The translations under genes and the position numbers were made by a program. Positions 1-7,195 of a stretch of 9,644 bases of DNA are shown here, in pieces (position 1 is the stretch's first letter; each line of letters begins with the position of its first letter). The stretch comes from Christensenella sp. UBA3857 (GTDB lineage Bacteria > Bacillota > Clostridia > Christensenellales > CAG-138), in NCBI GenBank assembly GCA_002392505.1, contig DGHD01000033.1:7601-17244 (forward strand). The letters run 5' to 3'. The notes under the pieces were generated by a model, which searched no databases, was not told the DNA's origin, and saw only the letters and a list, made by a program, of their open reading frames with translations.

Positions 1-2235
1 AAGCAGAGCATCTACCGCTTCCGTCAGGCTGAGCCTGCGATATTCCTTGAAAAATACAGGACTTACAAGGAAGGCGAAGGCAGGTCGAGGGTGGACCTGA
101 ACGCCAATTTCCGCAGCCGCACCGCCGTGCTCGACGCGGCGAACCTGCTCTTTTCGCAGCTGATGAAGGGCGAAAACGTGGGCGAGATCGATTACAGCGA
201 CAACGCCCGGCTCGTTTCGGGCAGGGATCCCGTCCCGGGAGAGGATCACGGCAGCGTGGAGATGGTGCTGATCGATCCGGCTCTCGGTTTGGATGACGCC
301 GACCTGACGCCCGATGACGACGACAGCGAATCCGCCGAACGCACGAACGCGGGGCTCATGGCGGCATATTCCGCCGGGCGCATACTCGACCTTATGGAAC
401 ACGGCACGGTCAGCGATAAGGATGGCCCGAGAAGATACCGCTGGAGCGATTTCGCGGTGCTGATGCGTTCCGCAAAGGGAGAGGTCTCCGATTGGATGGA
501 GACTTTCTCGAACGCCGGCATCCCCTGCGTCTCCGATCGAGGCGAGGGGTTTTACGCGGCGATCGAGGTGCGTATTTTTACGGATCTGCTCCGCGTGATA
601 GACAACCGCCGCCAGGATATCCCCCTGCTTGCCGTTATGCGCTCGCCGATATTCGGGTTTACCGAGGAGGACCTCATCCATATCCGCGCGGATTATGACG
701 GGGAGGAGTTCCTCGACTGCGTGCTGAACGCCGCCAAGGATCCCGCCGCGCCGTCGTGGAGCATCAAATGCGCCGGCATGCTTGCAAAGATCGACCGCTG
801 GCGCGCGCGGGCGAAGCTCACAGAGCTCGGCACGCTCGTTACCGAGGTGCTCGACGAGACGCGGTTCGAGGTGTACGTTTCCGCACTCTACGGGGGCGAA
901 GCGCGTGAGAGGAATCTTGAGACGCTGCTCTCGCTTGCACAGCGTTTGAGCAGCAGCGGCGGCACGCTTTCCGACTTTATCCGCTTCCTCGACGAGGCGT
1001 CGGGCTCCGCAAAGGAGCCGGGACAAGTCCCCTCAAGCGCAGACGCCGTAAGGCTCATGACCGTTCATTCCTCCAAAGGACTTGAATTCCCCGTCGTAAT
1101 ACTTGCAAACATTACCAAGAAATTCTTCCGCGGCTACAGATCGGACGTCGGCATATTCGACGCGGAGCTCGGCATAGGCTTGTGCTCCGTCGCAGGGGAC
1201 AGGGAGCTGAAATCCATGCTCCAGCGCGCGATCGCCGCCCGTGAAGCGCGGCGCCTGAACGCGGAGGAGATGCGGCTTTTATACGTCGCCCAGACCCGCG
1301 CAAAGGAAAAGCTGATCATGCTCGGCGTAAAGAAGGACGCGGAAAAATTCGCCGCGAAATACTCCGCCCGCCTTGACGACGTTCGGATCATGAACGCGGA
1401 GTTTTATGCGAATTGGATGCTCGGCGCCTATTTCCCCCAGGGACCCGGGAGCGAGCTCTCGTTCCCCCACGGCGGCGGAATGAAGCTCAATATCATACCC
1501 CCCGTTTCAAATGCCGGCGATCGCGGCTCCATGACGGCGGATGCGTTCGGCGAATGGCTGCAGGAGGCGTCGTTCCTCGATACCTCCGCGCTTGACAAGC
1601 GGTTCTCCGAACAGTATCCCGCGCTGACCGAGACCCGGCTTCCCTCCAAGCTCTCCGTAACGGGGCTTACCAAGGCCCGGGCGCAGGTGGCGCTCCTGCC
1701 CCGCTTTATGGAGGATGAGCGGGAGTTCTCCGCCGCGGAGGCGGGCACTCTCGCCCACAGGCTGCTGCAGCTCGTTTCACTCAAGCCGCATACCGAAGCC
1801 TCCGTCAGGGAGGAGCTCAAGCTCTTCACCGCGCGCGGTCAGTTTACCGAAAGGGAGGCGGACGCGATAAACACGGAGCACGTGGTGCGCTTCTTCTCCT
1901 CCGAATTGGGCAGGCGGCTCCTCGCCTCGCCGCGCATCGAGAGGGAAAAGGAGTTCGACGTTTACATGGATGCCGACAAGCTGACCGATACCGGCTCGAA
2001 AGCGCCCATAATGCTTCAGGGCGTTATAGACTGCTGCTTTATCGAGGACGGCGCTTGGGTGCTCGTCGACCATAAGACGACGCATATAGACAAAACGCAT
2101 ACCGCAAACACCGTCGCGCGGCGCTATGCCCGCCAGCTTGAGCTGTATGCCGACGCGCTCGAAAAGCTGACCGGGCTTCCGGTAAAGGAAAAATACGTGT
2201 ATCTGCTTTCGGTTGACGAAGCGGTGAAGCTGTAA
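1..2235 (+). CDS. addA: AddA helicase/nuclease subunit, 5'-truncated by window edge
   Basis: ATP-dependent 3'-5' helicase and nuclease subunit of AddAB, which processes double-strand DNA ends to load RecA in Firmicutes. The frame is open from base 1, so the true start and the Walker A region lie outside the window; 744 residues of a usual ~1,200 are visible. In window numbering: the UvrD-type motif III (KQSIYRFR, residues 1-8), motif IV (NFRSR, 36-40), motif V (VRLMTVHSSKGLEFP, about 350-365) and motif VI (RLLYVAQTRAKE, 425-436, with Q where L or M is more usual). The C-terminal RecB-like nuclease has GTLAH (582-586), GVID with D677, and VDHKT with D690 and K692, where the family usually has DYKT. 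These residues suggest an active nuclease. The GTG at base 91 is internal and not the start. addB would be expected upstream, outside the window. The next gene starts 14 bases after the stop, suggesting co-transcription. Confidence 0.96.
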   Translation, partial: KQSIYRFRQAEPAIFLEKYRTYKEGEGRSRVDLNANFRSRTAVLDAANLLFSQLMKGENVGEIDYSDNARLVSGRDPVPGEDHGSVEMVLIDPALGLDDADLTPDDDDSESAERTNAGLMAAYSAGRILDLMEHGTVSDKDGPRRYRWSDFAVLMRSAKGEVSDWMETFSNAGIPCVSDRGEGFYAAIEVRIFTDLLRVIDNRRQDIPLLAVMRSPIFGFTEEDLIHIRADYDGEEFLDCVLNAAKDPAAPSWSIKCAGMLAKIDRWRARAKLTELGTLVTEVLDETRFEVYVSALYGGEARERNLETLLSLAQRLSSSGGTLSDFIRFLDEASGSAKEPGQVPSSADAVRLMTVHSSKGLEFPVVILANITKKFFRGYRSDVGIFDAELGIGLCSVAGDRELKSMLQRAIAAREARRLNAEEMRLLYVAQTRAKEKLIMLGVKKDAEKFAAKYSARLDDVRIMNAEFYANWMLGAYFPQGPGSELSFPHGGGMKLNIIPPVSNAGDRGSMTADAFGEWLQEASFLDTSALDKRFSEQYPALTETRLPSKLSVTGLTKARAQVALLPRFMEDEREFSAAEAGTLAHRLLQLVSLKPHTEASVREELKLFTARGQFTEREADAINTEHVVRFFSSELGRRLLASPRIEREKEFDVYMDADKLTDTGSKAPIMLQGVIDCCFIEDGAWVLVDHKTTHIDKTHTANTVARRYARQLELYADALEKLTGLPVKEKYVYLLSVDEAVKL

Positions 2236-2249
2236 GGAGATAGGGATCA

Positions 2250-3014
2250 ATGAAGAATCTTAAAATCGATAACACTTCCCATTCCGGCAATTTCATCTTG
2301 GTTCTGCTGTTGGTCATAGGTTTGATCTTCGCCGCAGCTAAAATAATCGAATACTTTTCTGAATTAAAGCAGTACAATGAGGGACAGTATGCTCTTATTA
2401 CGCATAAGTCCTACGGTGAAATGCGCTCCGATACCGGGAGCATAGGCGAGTTCATGATCTATAAAACGCTTCGGAATTACGAGAAAAAAGGCGCAAGATT
2501 TCTGTTTAATCTTTACATCCCGGCTTATGGCGGGAAAACGACCGAGATCGACGTCTTAATGATAACCGATTCGGGAATATTCGTTTTTGAAAGCAAGAAT
2601 TACAGCGGTTGGATATTCGGCAACGAGGTAAATCGTTATTGGACGGTGACGCTGCCCGCAGGCAAAGGAAAGAGCCAAAAAGAGCGGTTCTATAACCCGA
2701 TAATGCAAAACAGAAACCATATCAAATATCTAAAAGCGCTTACGGGGAATGTTCCGATGTGGTCTGTGATCGCTTTTTCCGAAAGATGCACTCTTAAGAA
2801 TATCACAGTTTCTTCCCCAGACGTATGGGTGGTAAACCGTCCGGAGATCAAATCGATCGTTCAAGATCGTTTGACTAATGCGCGGCCCGGATCCGTGAAA
2901 GTTGACGAAGTGTATTCCCTCCTTTATCCATATACCCAGGTCTCCGAAGAGGAGAAGCAGCAGCATATCATAGATATCGAACACGAACAGCAGACCGACA
3001 TTCAGGCAAAATAA
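2250..3014 (+). CDS. Membrane-anchored NERD-domain (nuclease-related) protein
   Basis: A 254-residue protein with one hydrophobic segment near the N terminus (about residues 15-36, ILVLLLVIGLIFAA core) and then a NERD domain (about 60-165). The visible NERD signatures are GSIGE (63-67), the EID strand (E99, D101), FESKNYSG (E114, K116) and a QNRNH motif (153-157). E67, D101, E114 and K116 match the PD-(D/E)XK-like active-site pattern proposed for NERD domains, so nuclease activity is plausible but its substrate is unknown. The hydrophobic segment suggests tethering to the inner face of the membrane. The C terminus (230-254) is charged and Q/E-rich. The start has an AGGAG overlapping the addA stop. 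Tight linkage to addA suggests a shared transcript and possibly a role in DNA processing, which is inference. The gene is slightly AT-richer than addA. Confidence 0.88.
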   Translation: MKNLKIDNTSHSGNFILVLLLVIGLIFAAAKIIEYFSELKQYNEGQYALITHKSYGEMRSDTGSIGEFMIYKTLRNYEKKGARFLFNLYIPAYGGKTTEIDVLMITDSGIFVFESKNYSGWIFGNEVNRYWTVTLPAGKGKSQKERFYNPIMQNRNHIKYLKALTGNVPMWSVIAFSERCTLKNITVSSPDVWVVNRPEIKSIVQDRLTNARPGSVKVDEVYSLLYPYTQVSEEEKQQHIIDIEHEQQTDIQAK

Positions 3015-3042
3015 GCAAACCATTCACAAGTTTTTTCCCACT

Positions 3043-3070
3043 AAAAAACGGCGGTTCCTTGGAACCGCCG
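3043..3070 (-). terminator. Rho-independent terminator of hpf
   Basis: A perfect 10-bp inverted repeat, CGGCGGTTCC (3049-3058) and GGAACCGCCG (3061-3070), lies between the converging NERD and hpf genes. Read on the minus strand, the hairpin comes 17 bases after the hpf stop and is followed by six T (A-run 3043-3048). On the plus strand the following bases are not T-rich, so it can stop NERD-gene transcripts only weakly if at all. Confidence 0.88.
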
Positions 3071-3086
3071 ATTGATTATCCGCTTA

Positions 3087-3608
3087 TTATTCGGGTTCGA
3101 TAAGACCGAGGTTGCCGTCCTTCCTCTTGTAGAGAACGTTGATATCCTCCGTCTCGGCGTTGGTGAACACGAAGAACGAATGCCCCAGAAGCTCCATCTG
3201 GAGGATGGCTTCCTCCTCGCTCATGGGCTTGATCGAGAAACGCTTGACCTTGACTACCCTGGGACCCTCGTCCTCATCCTCGGTATAATCGGGCATGGGC
3301 TCGTTGAAAGCCTCCGCCTTAAGGTTCTTCTCCAGCTTTGTCCTGTGCCTGATGATCTGACGCTCGAGCTTTGCGATAACGTTATCGATGCTGGCGTACA
3401 TATCCCCGGTGACTTCCTCTCCGCGGATGATGCCCCCGCTGTAAGGAATGGTGACCTCTACGATATGGCGGTTCTTTTCAAGCGCCATGGTCACCTGTGC
3501 TACCGTATCTGCCGGGAAATAACGGTCGAGCTTCGACATTTTCTTCAGTGTAAGCTCCTTCAAATACTCTGACACTTCAATGTTCTTACCTGTGATGGAA
3601 ATACGCAT
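3087..3608 (-). CDS. hpf: Long-form ribosome hibernation promoting factor
   Basis: HPF binds the 30S subunit in the decoding region and, in its long form, dimerises 70S ribosomes into inactive 100S particles in stationary phase or stress. The 173-residue product has an N-terminal S30AE domain (about 1-97, beginning MRISITGKNIEVSEYLK), an acidic linker (about 98-115) and the C-terminal dimerisation domain (about 116-173, with VVKVKRFSIKPMSEEEA and a GHSFFVFTN core). Its length and two-domain structure match Firmicutes long HPF rather than the short gammaproteobacterial forms. The start is supported by AAAGGAG (3618-3624) nine bases upstream. It has its own sigma-A promoter and terminator and is probably monocistronic. 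In-frame TAA codons occur twice at the end. Confidence 0.97.
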   Translation of the reverse strand: MRISITGKNIEVSEYLKELTLKKMSKLDRYFPADTVAQVTMALEKNRHIVEVTIPYSGGIIRGEEVTGDMYASIDNVIAKLERQIIRHRTKLEKNLKAEAFNEPMPDYTEDEDEGPRVVKVKRFSIKPMSEEEAILQMELLGHSFFVFTNAETEDINVLYKRKDGNLGLIEPE

Positions 3609-3629
3609 GACTTATTGCTCCTTTCCTTT

Positions 3630-3670
3630 GTGCCGAAAGGCACGTTTTCAAGAATAAAGGCAGGACCTTT
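3630..3670 (-). other. Two small stem-loops in the hpf leader
   Basis: The roughly 70-base leader predicted from the hpf promoter contains two short inverted repeats: AAAGG (3656-3660) with CCTTT (3666-3670) across a 5-base loop, and GTGCC (3630-3634) with GGCAC (3639-3643) across a 4-base loop. The second ends six bases before the ribosome binding site on the minus strand. No known riboswitch class is recognised. Five-bp stems can arise by chance. Confidence 0.4.
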
Positions 3671-3685
3671 CTTCATTGTGGATAT

Positions 3686-3714
3686 ATTATATCACGTCCT
3701 GATGTGTTTGGCAA
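3686..3714 (-). promoter_or_regulatory. Sigma-A promoter of hpf
   Basis: On the minus strand, TTGCCA (-35, 3709-3714) and a perfect TATAAT (-10, 3686-3691) are separated by exactly 17 bases. Transcription would start near 3679, giving a leader of about 70 bases. No sigma-B-like or sigma-H-like element was recognised. Confidence 0.85.
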
Positions 3715-3762
3715 CCCCGCAAGTGTAAAGATATTGTAAAAGCTGTGAACACGTGAGGCAGA

Positions 3763-4338
3763 TCACATGGCGTCGCCGACGTTCTGCATGACCTTGCCGT
3801 TGACGACGGCCGTAAGCGTCATCCCCTCGGTATAAAGCTCGGCGGGGAATGCGGCGAGAATGCAGTGCCTCTCGAACGCCTGGGTGGTCATGGAGCCGGG
3901 CTCGGGCGAAGTCTGGAGGATATCGAGCTTTATCGAATTGCCCTTCACGGCGCCGGAGTTGACCGAGTAGCTGTACCCGCCGGTCGGCACGGTGATGCAG
4001 ACCGCGGCAATGAAATAATCGTTAAAGGCGTTCTCCGAATACCGGGTGCTGAATTCCTCGCCCCTGTCTCCGAAGTCCTTCATGAACTCCTTACTGTCGG
4101 AATAGATCTTATAGCTGAACTTCTCACCTGCATCGCCGCCGTATCTGAACGTCTCCCAGAAGAGAACCGCGCCGAGGGCAAGCCCCTCGTTGGGCTTCTC
4201 GGGAGCGAGCGTCTTCGGCTCGATATGCCCGGAGAACGGCGCCTTTGTGGGCTTGGGGTCGGCATTCGCGGCTGTACAGCCCGTCAGCGCGGCTGCGGCG
4301 AATACCAGAAGCAGCATACATGCAAGCATCCTTTTCAT
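3763..4338 (-). CDS. Lipoprotein with PrcB-like C-terminal domain
   Basis: A 191-residue secreted lipoprotein. It has a type II signal peptide with a basic start (MKRM), a hydrophobic core and the lipobox LTGC, with the lipidated cysteine at residue 21. A P/K/E-rich linker follows (about 24-50). The C-terminal part (about 106-166) contains PTGGYSYSV (118-126), SPEPGSMTTQAF (144-155) and a final hydrophobic strand; this order resembles the PrcB_C family (named for a Treponema protease-complex subunit). That assignment is by motif memory, not a search. The function is unknown; protease accessory or inhibitor-like roles are possible. The start is fixed by the signal peptide and by AAAGGAG (4348-4354) nine bases upstream. 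No clear terminator separates it from hpf, so some read-through is possible. Confidence 0.82.
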   Translation of the reverse strand: MKRMLACMLLLVFAAAALTGCTAANADPKPTKAPFSGHIEPKTLAPEKPNEGLALGAVLFWETFRYGGDAGEKFSYKIYSDSKEFMKDFGDRGEEFSTRYSENAFNDYFIAAVCITVPTGGYSYSVNSGAVKGNSIKLDILQTSPEPGSMTTQAFERHCILAAFPAELYTEGMTLTAVVNGKVMQNVGDAM

Positions 4339-4403
4339 ATCCTGTGTCTCCTTTCGGATAATTGCTTTCGATAATATAACGCACGGGAGGTCTTCCGGGT
4401 TCC

Positions 4404-4432
4404 ATTATATCAGCAAAGTTTTTTCGCCGCAA
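4404..4432 (-). promoter_or_regulatory. Promoter of the PrcB-like lipoprotein gene
   Basis: On the minus strand, TTGCGG (-35, 4427-4432) and TATAAT (-10, 4404-4409) are 17 bases apart. The -35 keeps the TTG but is otherwise weak. It is back to back with the ansA promoter: the two -35 boxes are 29 bases apart, so a regulator bound between them could affect both. Confidence 0.72.
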
Positions 4433-4461
4433 CTTCCAAATCCCCGCGGGTATAAAAAATC

Positions 4462-4490
4462 TTGATATCGGGAGTAAAAGCATTTATAAT
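4462..4490 (+). promoter_or_regulatory. Sigma-A promoter of ansA
   Basis: TTGATA (-35, 4462-4467), a 17-base spacer and a perfect TATAAT (-10, 4485-4490). The expected transcription start is near 4497, about 28 bases before the ATG. An A-rich stretch lies just upstream of the -35. Confidence 0.85.
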
Positions 4491-4524
4491 ATATGTAAAA
4501 ACAAACGGAAGGGCTTTTTAAGAT

Positions 4525-5514
4525 ATGAAGCGCATTTGTTTGATAGCGACGGGCGGCACGATCGCCTGCGTGCCCACGGAGAACGGGCTTTTTCCGGAGC
4601 TTACCGCGGCGGAGCTCGTTAAGCTCGTCGGGTGCGAATCGGACGAGGTGCAGATCAGCTGCACCGATCTTTTCAGTATGGATTCCTCCAACATACAGCC
4701 GGAGGAATGGTGCATAATCGCCGAAGCCATACGCGACAAGGCTTCCTCATGCGACGGCATCGTGCTGACCCACGGCACCGATACGATGGCGTACACCGCC
4801 TCCATGCTCTCGTTCATGCTGCGCGGCGTGCCCGTGCCCGTGGTGCTGACCGGCGCGCAGTACCCCGCCGTCTACCCCAATTCGGACGGCAGGCGGAATC
4901 TTATGGACGCGGTGATCGCCGCATCCTCGCTCCCCGGCGGCGTGTACATCTGCTTCGGCGGCTCCGTAATGCTCGGCTGCCGCTCCGTTAAGACGAGGAC
5001 GACGAGCCTGAACGCCTTTGAATCCATCAATTACCCCTATATCGCCACTATAACCGACGGCAAATGCGTGCTTCTCCACAAGCCCAAGCTCTCATACGGG
5101 TTCAGCTTCTCCGCCTCGATAGAGCCGCGGGTGGCGCTCGTCAAGATCTACCCCGGCATGAGCCCGGAGCTTTTGGACAGCCTTAAGGATATCGGCATGA
5201 AGGGCGTAGTGGTGGAGGGCTTCGGCTTGGGCGGCATGCACAATTTCCGCAGGGACCACACCGAATCCATAAAGAAGCTGATGGAGGCGGGGATACCCGT
5301 CGTGTTGACGAGCCAATGCCTGTACGAGCAGTCCACGCCCGACGTTTACGAGGTCAGCCGCGCCCTGAAGGACGCCGGCATACTCTCCGCCCACGATATG
5401 ACTACCGAGGCGGCGATAACGAAGCTCATGTGGGTGCTTGGCAGAGCGCACGATATCGAATCGGTTCGCCGCATAATGGAAACGGATATCGCGGGCGAGC
5501 TTACAGAAGCATAA
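4525..5514 (+). CDS. ansA: Type I (cytoplasmic) L-asparaginase
   Basis: Hydrolyses L-asparagine to L-aspartate and ammonia. The 329-residue length matches the bacterial asparaginase/glutaminase family. Visible signatures are the N-terminal ATGGTIA (8-14, nucleophile T12), the second signature LTHGTDTMAYTASML (81-95, T85 and D86), VVLTGAQ (106-112), and SVKTRTTSLNAF (154-165), where K156 is the likely catalytic lysine. There is no signal peptide, so this is the low-affinity cytoplasmic type I form rather than periplasmic type II. The start is set by the family's MKRI-type beginning; the ribosome binding site is weak (GGAAGGG, 4507-4513, 11 bases away), unlike the strong sites of its neighbours. 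It has its own promoter, and mazG follows after 47 bases with no terminator between, so the two may be co-transcribed. Confidence 0.95.
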   Translation: MKRICLIATGGTIACVPTENGLFPELTAAELVKLVGCESDEVQISCTDLFSMDSSNIQPEEWCIIAEAIRDKASSCDGIVLTHGTDTMAYTASMLSFMLRGVPVPVVLTGAQYPAVYPNSDGRRNLMDAVIAASSLPGGVYICFGGSVMLGCRSVKTRTTSLNAFESINYPYIATITDGKCVLLHKPKLSYGFSFSASIEPRVALVKIYPGMSPELLDSLKDIGMKGVVVEGFGLGGMHNFRRDHTESIKKLMEAGIPVVLTSQCLYEQSTPDVYEVSRALKDAGILSAHDMTTEAAITKLMWVLGRAHDIESVRRIMETDIAGELTEA

Positions 5515-5561
5515 TAATTTGAGAACCGGTCTTTGGAGACGGTCTATAAAGGGGAGTAAAC

Positions 5562-7067
5562 ATGACGGATCTTTATATCATTCAGGCAGGCGCAGCGGAA
5601 TTAGGCTTTCCCCGCGCCCTTTTTCTGCAGGCGGAATCCCGATTTGTGCAGACGGCGGAGCATCCTTTCATAAAAAGGCTTCATCTTGAAGGAAATTACG
5701 TCACAATGGACGATCTTTACGAATCCTGCGGTGATTTCGACGAGCTCAACCGCTGCATAGCGGGCAGGCTCGTTGAGGCGGCAGAGTTCATCTCAAGCAG
5801 CGGCTATAATGAGACCGTACCCTCCGACTGCAAACGGTTTGTCGTTTACGTGACGCTCGGGCGAGTCAATCCCGATCTGCTCGCCGCGATACATGATATC
5901 GCCGACGCGGGAAAGGTCAACGTCGAAGTCGGCCCGTTCATCAGCTTTGCCGAAGCCGCTTATTCGGATGCGCTTTCGTACGGGCAGCTTGAAGGGCACG
6001 AGGTCATAACGGAGCTCCCGGCGAACCGTTTGAAGTCGATACCAGATACCGAGGCGCTATATGCTATAACGGAGATCGATTCCCAACTCGTCGCCTCCGA
6101 AGTGAAGCTTACGCTTTCGGAATACTACCCCGATGAATACGAGGTGTATTTCGCCATACCCGCCCCTGACGGAAGCTGTTATGAGGTAAAGACCCGTAAG
6201 CTCTATGAGATCGACCGCATGAGCGCGTATGACGCCGCGGCGGTGCTGCTGGTGCCGCCCGCAAACGAGCTCGACCTCCCCCGCCACTCCGTCGAGGGGC
6301 TTATGCAGATGATGCGGCGCCTGCGCGCGCCGGGCGGCTGTCCCTGGGACGCCGAGCAGACGCATGAGAGCCTTAAAAAGAGCCTGCTGGAGGAGTGCTG
6401 GGAAGTGATCGACGCCATCGACAGGAACGACCCGGACGACCTTTGTGAGGAGCTGGGCGATCTGCTTCTGCAGATAGCGTTCCACGTTGTGATCGAGGAG
6501 GAGCACGCCTCGTTCACACTGCGCGACGTGGCGACGGGCATTACGAACAAGATGATATTCCGCCATCCGCACGTGTTCGGCTCCGTACACGTGGACAGCT
6601 CGGACGAGGTGCTCGTCAACTGGGAGAAGCTGAAAAAACAGGAGAAGCATCAGGAGAGCGTCGCCTCCGCCATGGATTCGGTGCCCAAATCCTTCCCCCC
6701 GCTGCTGCGCGCGTACAAGATACAGAAGAAGGCGGCGGACGTGGGCTTTGATTGGGATTCTGCCGAGGAGGCGCTGCCCAAGGTGCATGAGGAAGCGGAA
6801 GAGGTGCTCGAGGCGATCACCGCGGGCGACAGGGAGCGTATCGAGGACGAGGTCGGCGACCTCTTTTTCGCCGCCGTGAACGTGGCAAGGCTCAAAAAGG
6901 TCGATCCCGACCTGGCTCTGACCGCGGCGACGGATAAATTCGAGAAGCGCTTCAAGCTGACGGAAAAGCTCGTACTCGCGGACGGGAAGCGGTTCGAGGA
7001 TATGACCCTGCCCGAAATGGACGTGTATTGGGAAAGGGCAAAGGAAGAGCTGAAAAAGGATAAATGA
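5562..7067 (+). CDS. mazG: MazG NTP pyrophosphohydrolase with degenerate N-terminal methylase-like domain
   Basis: A 501-residue protein in the layout of B. subtilis YabN: an N-terminal tetrapyrrole-methylase-like domain (about 1-232) and two MazG domains. MazG hydrolyses nucleoside triphosphates to monophosphates and pyrophosphate, cleaning the nucleotide pool. MazG domain 1 (about 244-365) has the GGCPWDAEQTHESL signature and the metal-binding EExxE...ExxD set at E277/E278/E281 and E297/D300. Domain 2 (about 380-495) has E410/E411/E414 and E430/D433. Both look catalytically intact. The N-terminal domain keeps AEHPF (32-36), DDLYES (50-55) and VASEVKLTLSEYYPDE (177-192), but the SAM-binding GxGxGD loop is QAGAAE (8-13) and the usual VPGHP is VTLGRV (97-102), so methylase activity is unlikely. 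The start has GGGGAG (5551-5556). A terminator follows the stop. Confidence 0.95.
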   Translation: MTDLYIIQAGAAELGFPRALFLQAESRFVQTAEHPFIKRLHLEGNYVTMDDLYESCGDFDELNRCIAGRLVEAAEFISSSGYNETVPSDCKRFVVYVTLGRVNPDLLAAIHDIADAGKVNVEVGPFISFAEAAYSDALSYGQLEGHEVITELPANRLKSIPDTEALYAITEIDSQLVASEVKLTLSEYYPDEYEVYFAIPAPDGSCYEVKTRKLYEIDRMSAYDAAAVLLVPPANELDLPRHSVEGLMQMMRRLRAPGGCPWDAEQTHESLKKSLLEECWEVIDAIDRNDPDDLCEELGDLLLQIAFHVVIEEEHASFTLRDVATGITNKMIFRHPHVFGSVHVDSSDEVLVNWEKLKKQEKHQESVASAMDSVPKSFPPLLRAYKIQKKAADVGFDWDSAEEALPKVHEEAEEVLEAITAGDRERIEDEVGDLFFAAVNVARLKKVDPDLALTAATDKFEKRFKLTEKLVLADGKRFEDMTLPEMDVYWERAKEELKKDK

Positions 7068-7081
7068 AAGACGAACAAACC

Positions 7082-7123
7082 GGGGATGGAAGTCTAATAA
7101 GACCGATCATCCCCATGTTTTTT
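7082..7123 (+). terminator. Rho-independent terminator of the ansA-mazG unit
   Basis: A two-tier hairpin: outer stem GGGGATG (7082-7088) with CATCCCC (7108-7114), inner stem GTCT with AGAC across AATA (7092-7103), followed closely by six T (7118-7123). It lies 14 bases after the mazG stop and separates it from the MerR-type gene. Confidence 0.88.
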
Positions 7124-7142
7124 ATTGATCAGGAAAAAAGTG

Positions 7143-7173
7143 TTGACTTTTACGCCGCGTCAAAGTGTAAACT
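7143..7173 (+). promoter_or_regulatory. MerR-type promoter and operator dyad of the transmembrane regulator
   Basis: The -35 is TTGACT (7143-7148). Two -10 boxes fit about equally: TGTAAA (7166-7171, 17-base spacer) and TAAACT (7168-7173, 19-base spacer). The 19-base spacing is the hallmark of MerR-controlled promoters. Between the boxes lies a 21-bp dyad (7146-7166, centred on 7156): left half ACTTT(t)ACGC, right half GCGT(c)AAAGT, with nine of ten pairs complementary. This suggests the regulator binds its own promoter. Binding itself is inference. Confidence 0.72.
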
Positions 7174-7181
7174 CACGAATG

Positions 7182-7188
7182 AAAGGAG
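7182..7188 (+). promoter_or_regulatory. Ribosome binding site that fixes the MerR-type gene start
   Basis: AAAGGAG sits seven bases before the ATG at 7196. An upstream in-frame ATG at 7064 overlaps the mazG stop, but using it would require reading through the terminator and promoter. The 7196 start also places the HTH at residue 1, as is normal for MerR proteins. Confidence 0.88.
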
Positions 7189-7195
7189 TGATAGC

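Noticed and set aside
1428..1829. 133-codon minus-strand frame inside addA.
   Set aside because: A shadow frame produced by GC-rich codon bias; serine/proline-rich with no recognisable domain.
3072..3572. 166-codon plus-strand frame.
   Set aside because: It is antisense to hpf, has no ribosome binding site, and its sequence is the mirror of a well-recognised family.
5525..5543. Imperfect inverted repeat (ACCG-g-TCT / AGACGGT) between ansA and mazG.
   Set aside because: Has a bulge and no T tract, so it is not a terminator, and there is no evidence for a regulator binding there; it also overlaps a short CGGTCT direct repeat that may be chance.
5519..5550. Possible mazG promoter (TTGAGA and TATAAA).
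   Set aside because: The spacing is 20 bases and the -35 is poor; read-through from ansA is simpler.
7064..7195. In-frame ATG at 7064 overlapping the mazG stop, extending the MerR-type protein by 44 residues.
   Set aside because: The extension spans the mazG terminator and the regulator's own promoter and dyad; the ATG at 7196 has a good ribosome binding site and matches the normal MerR start.
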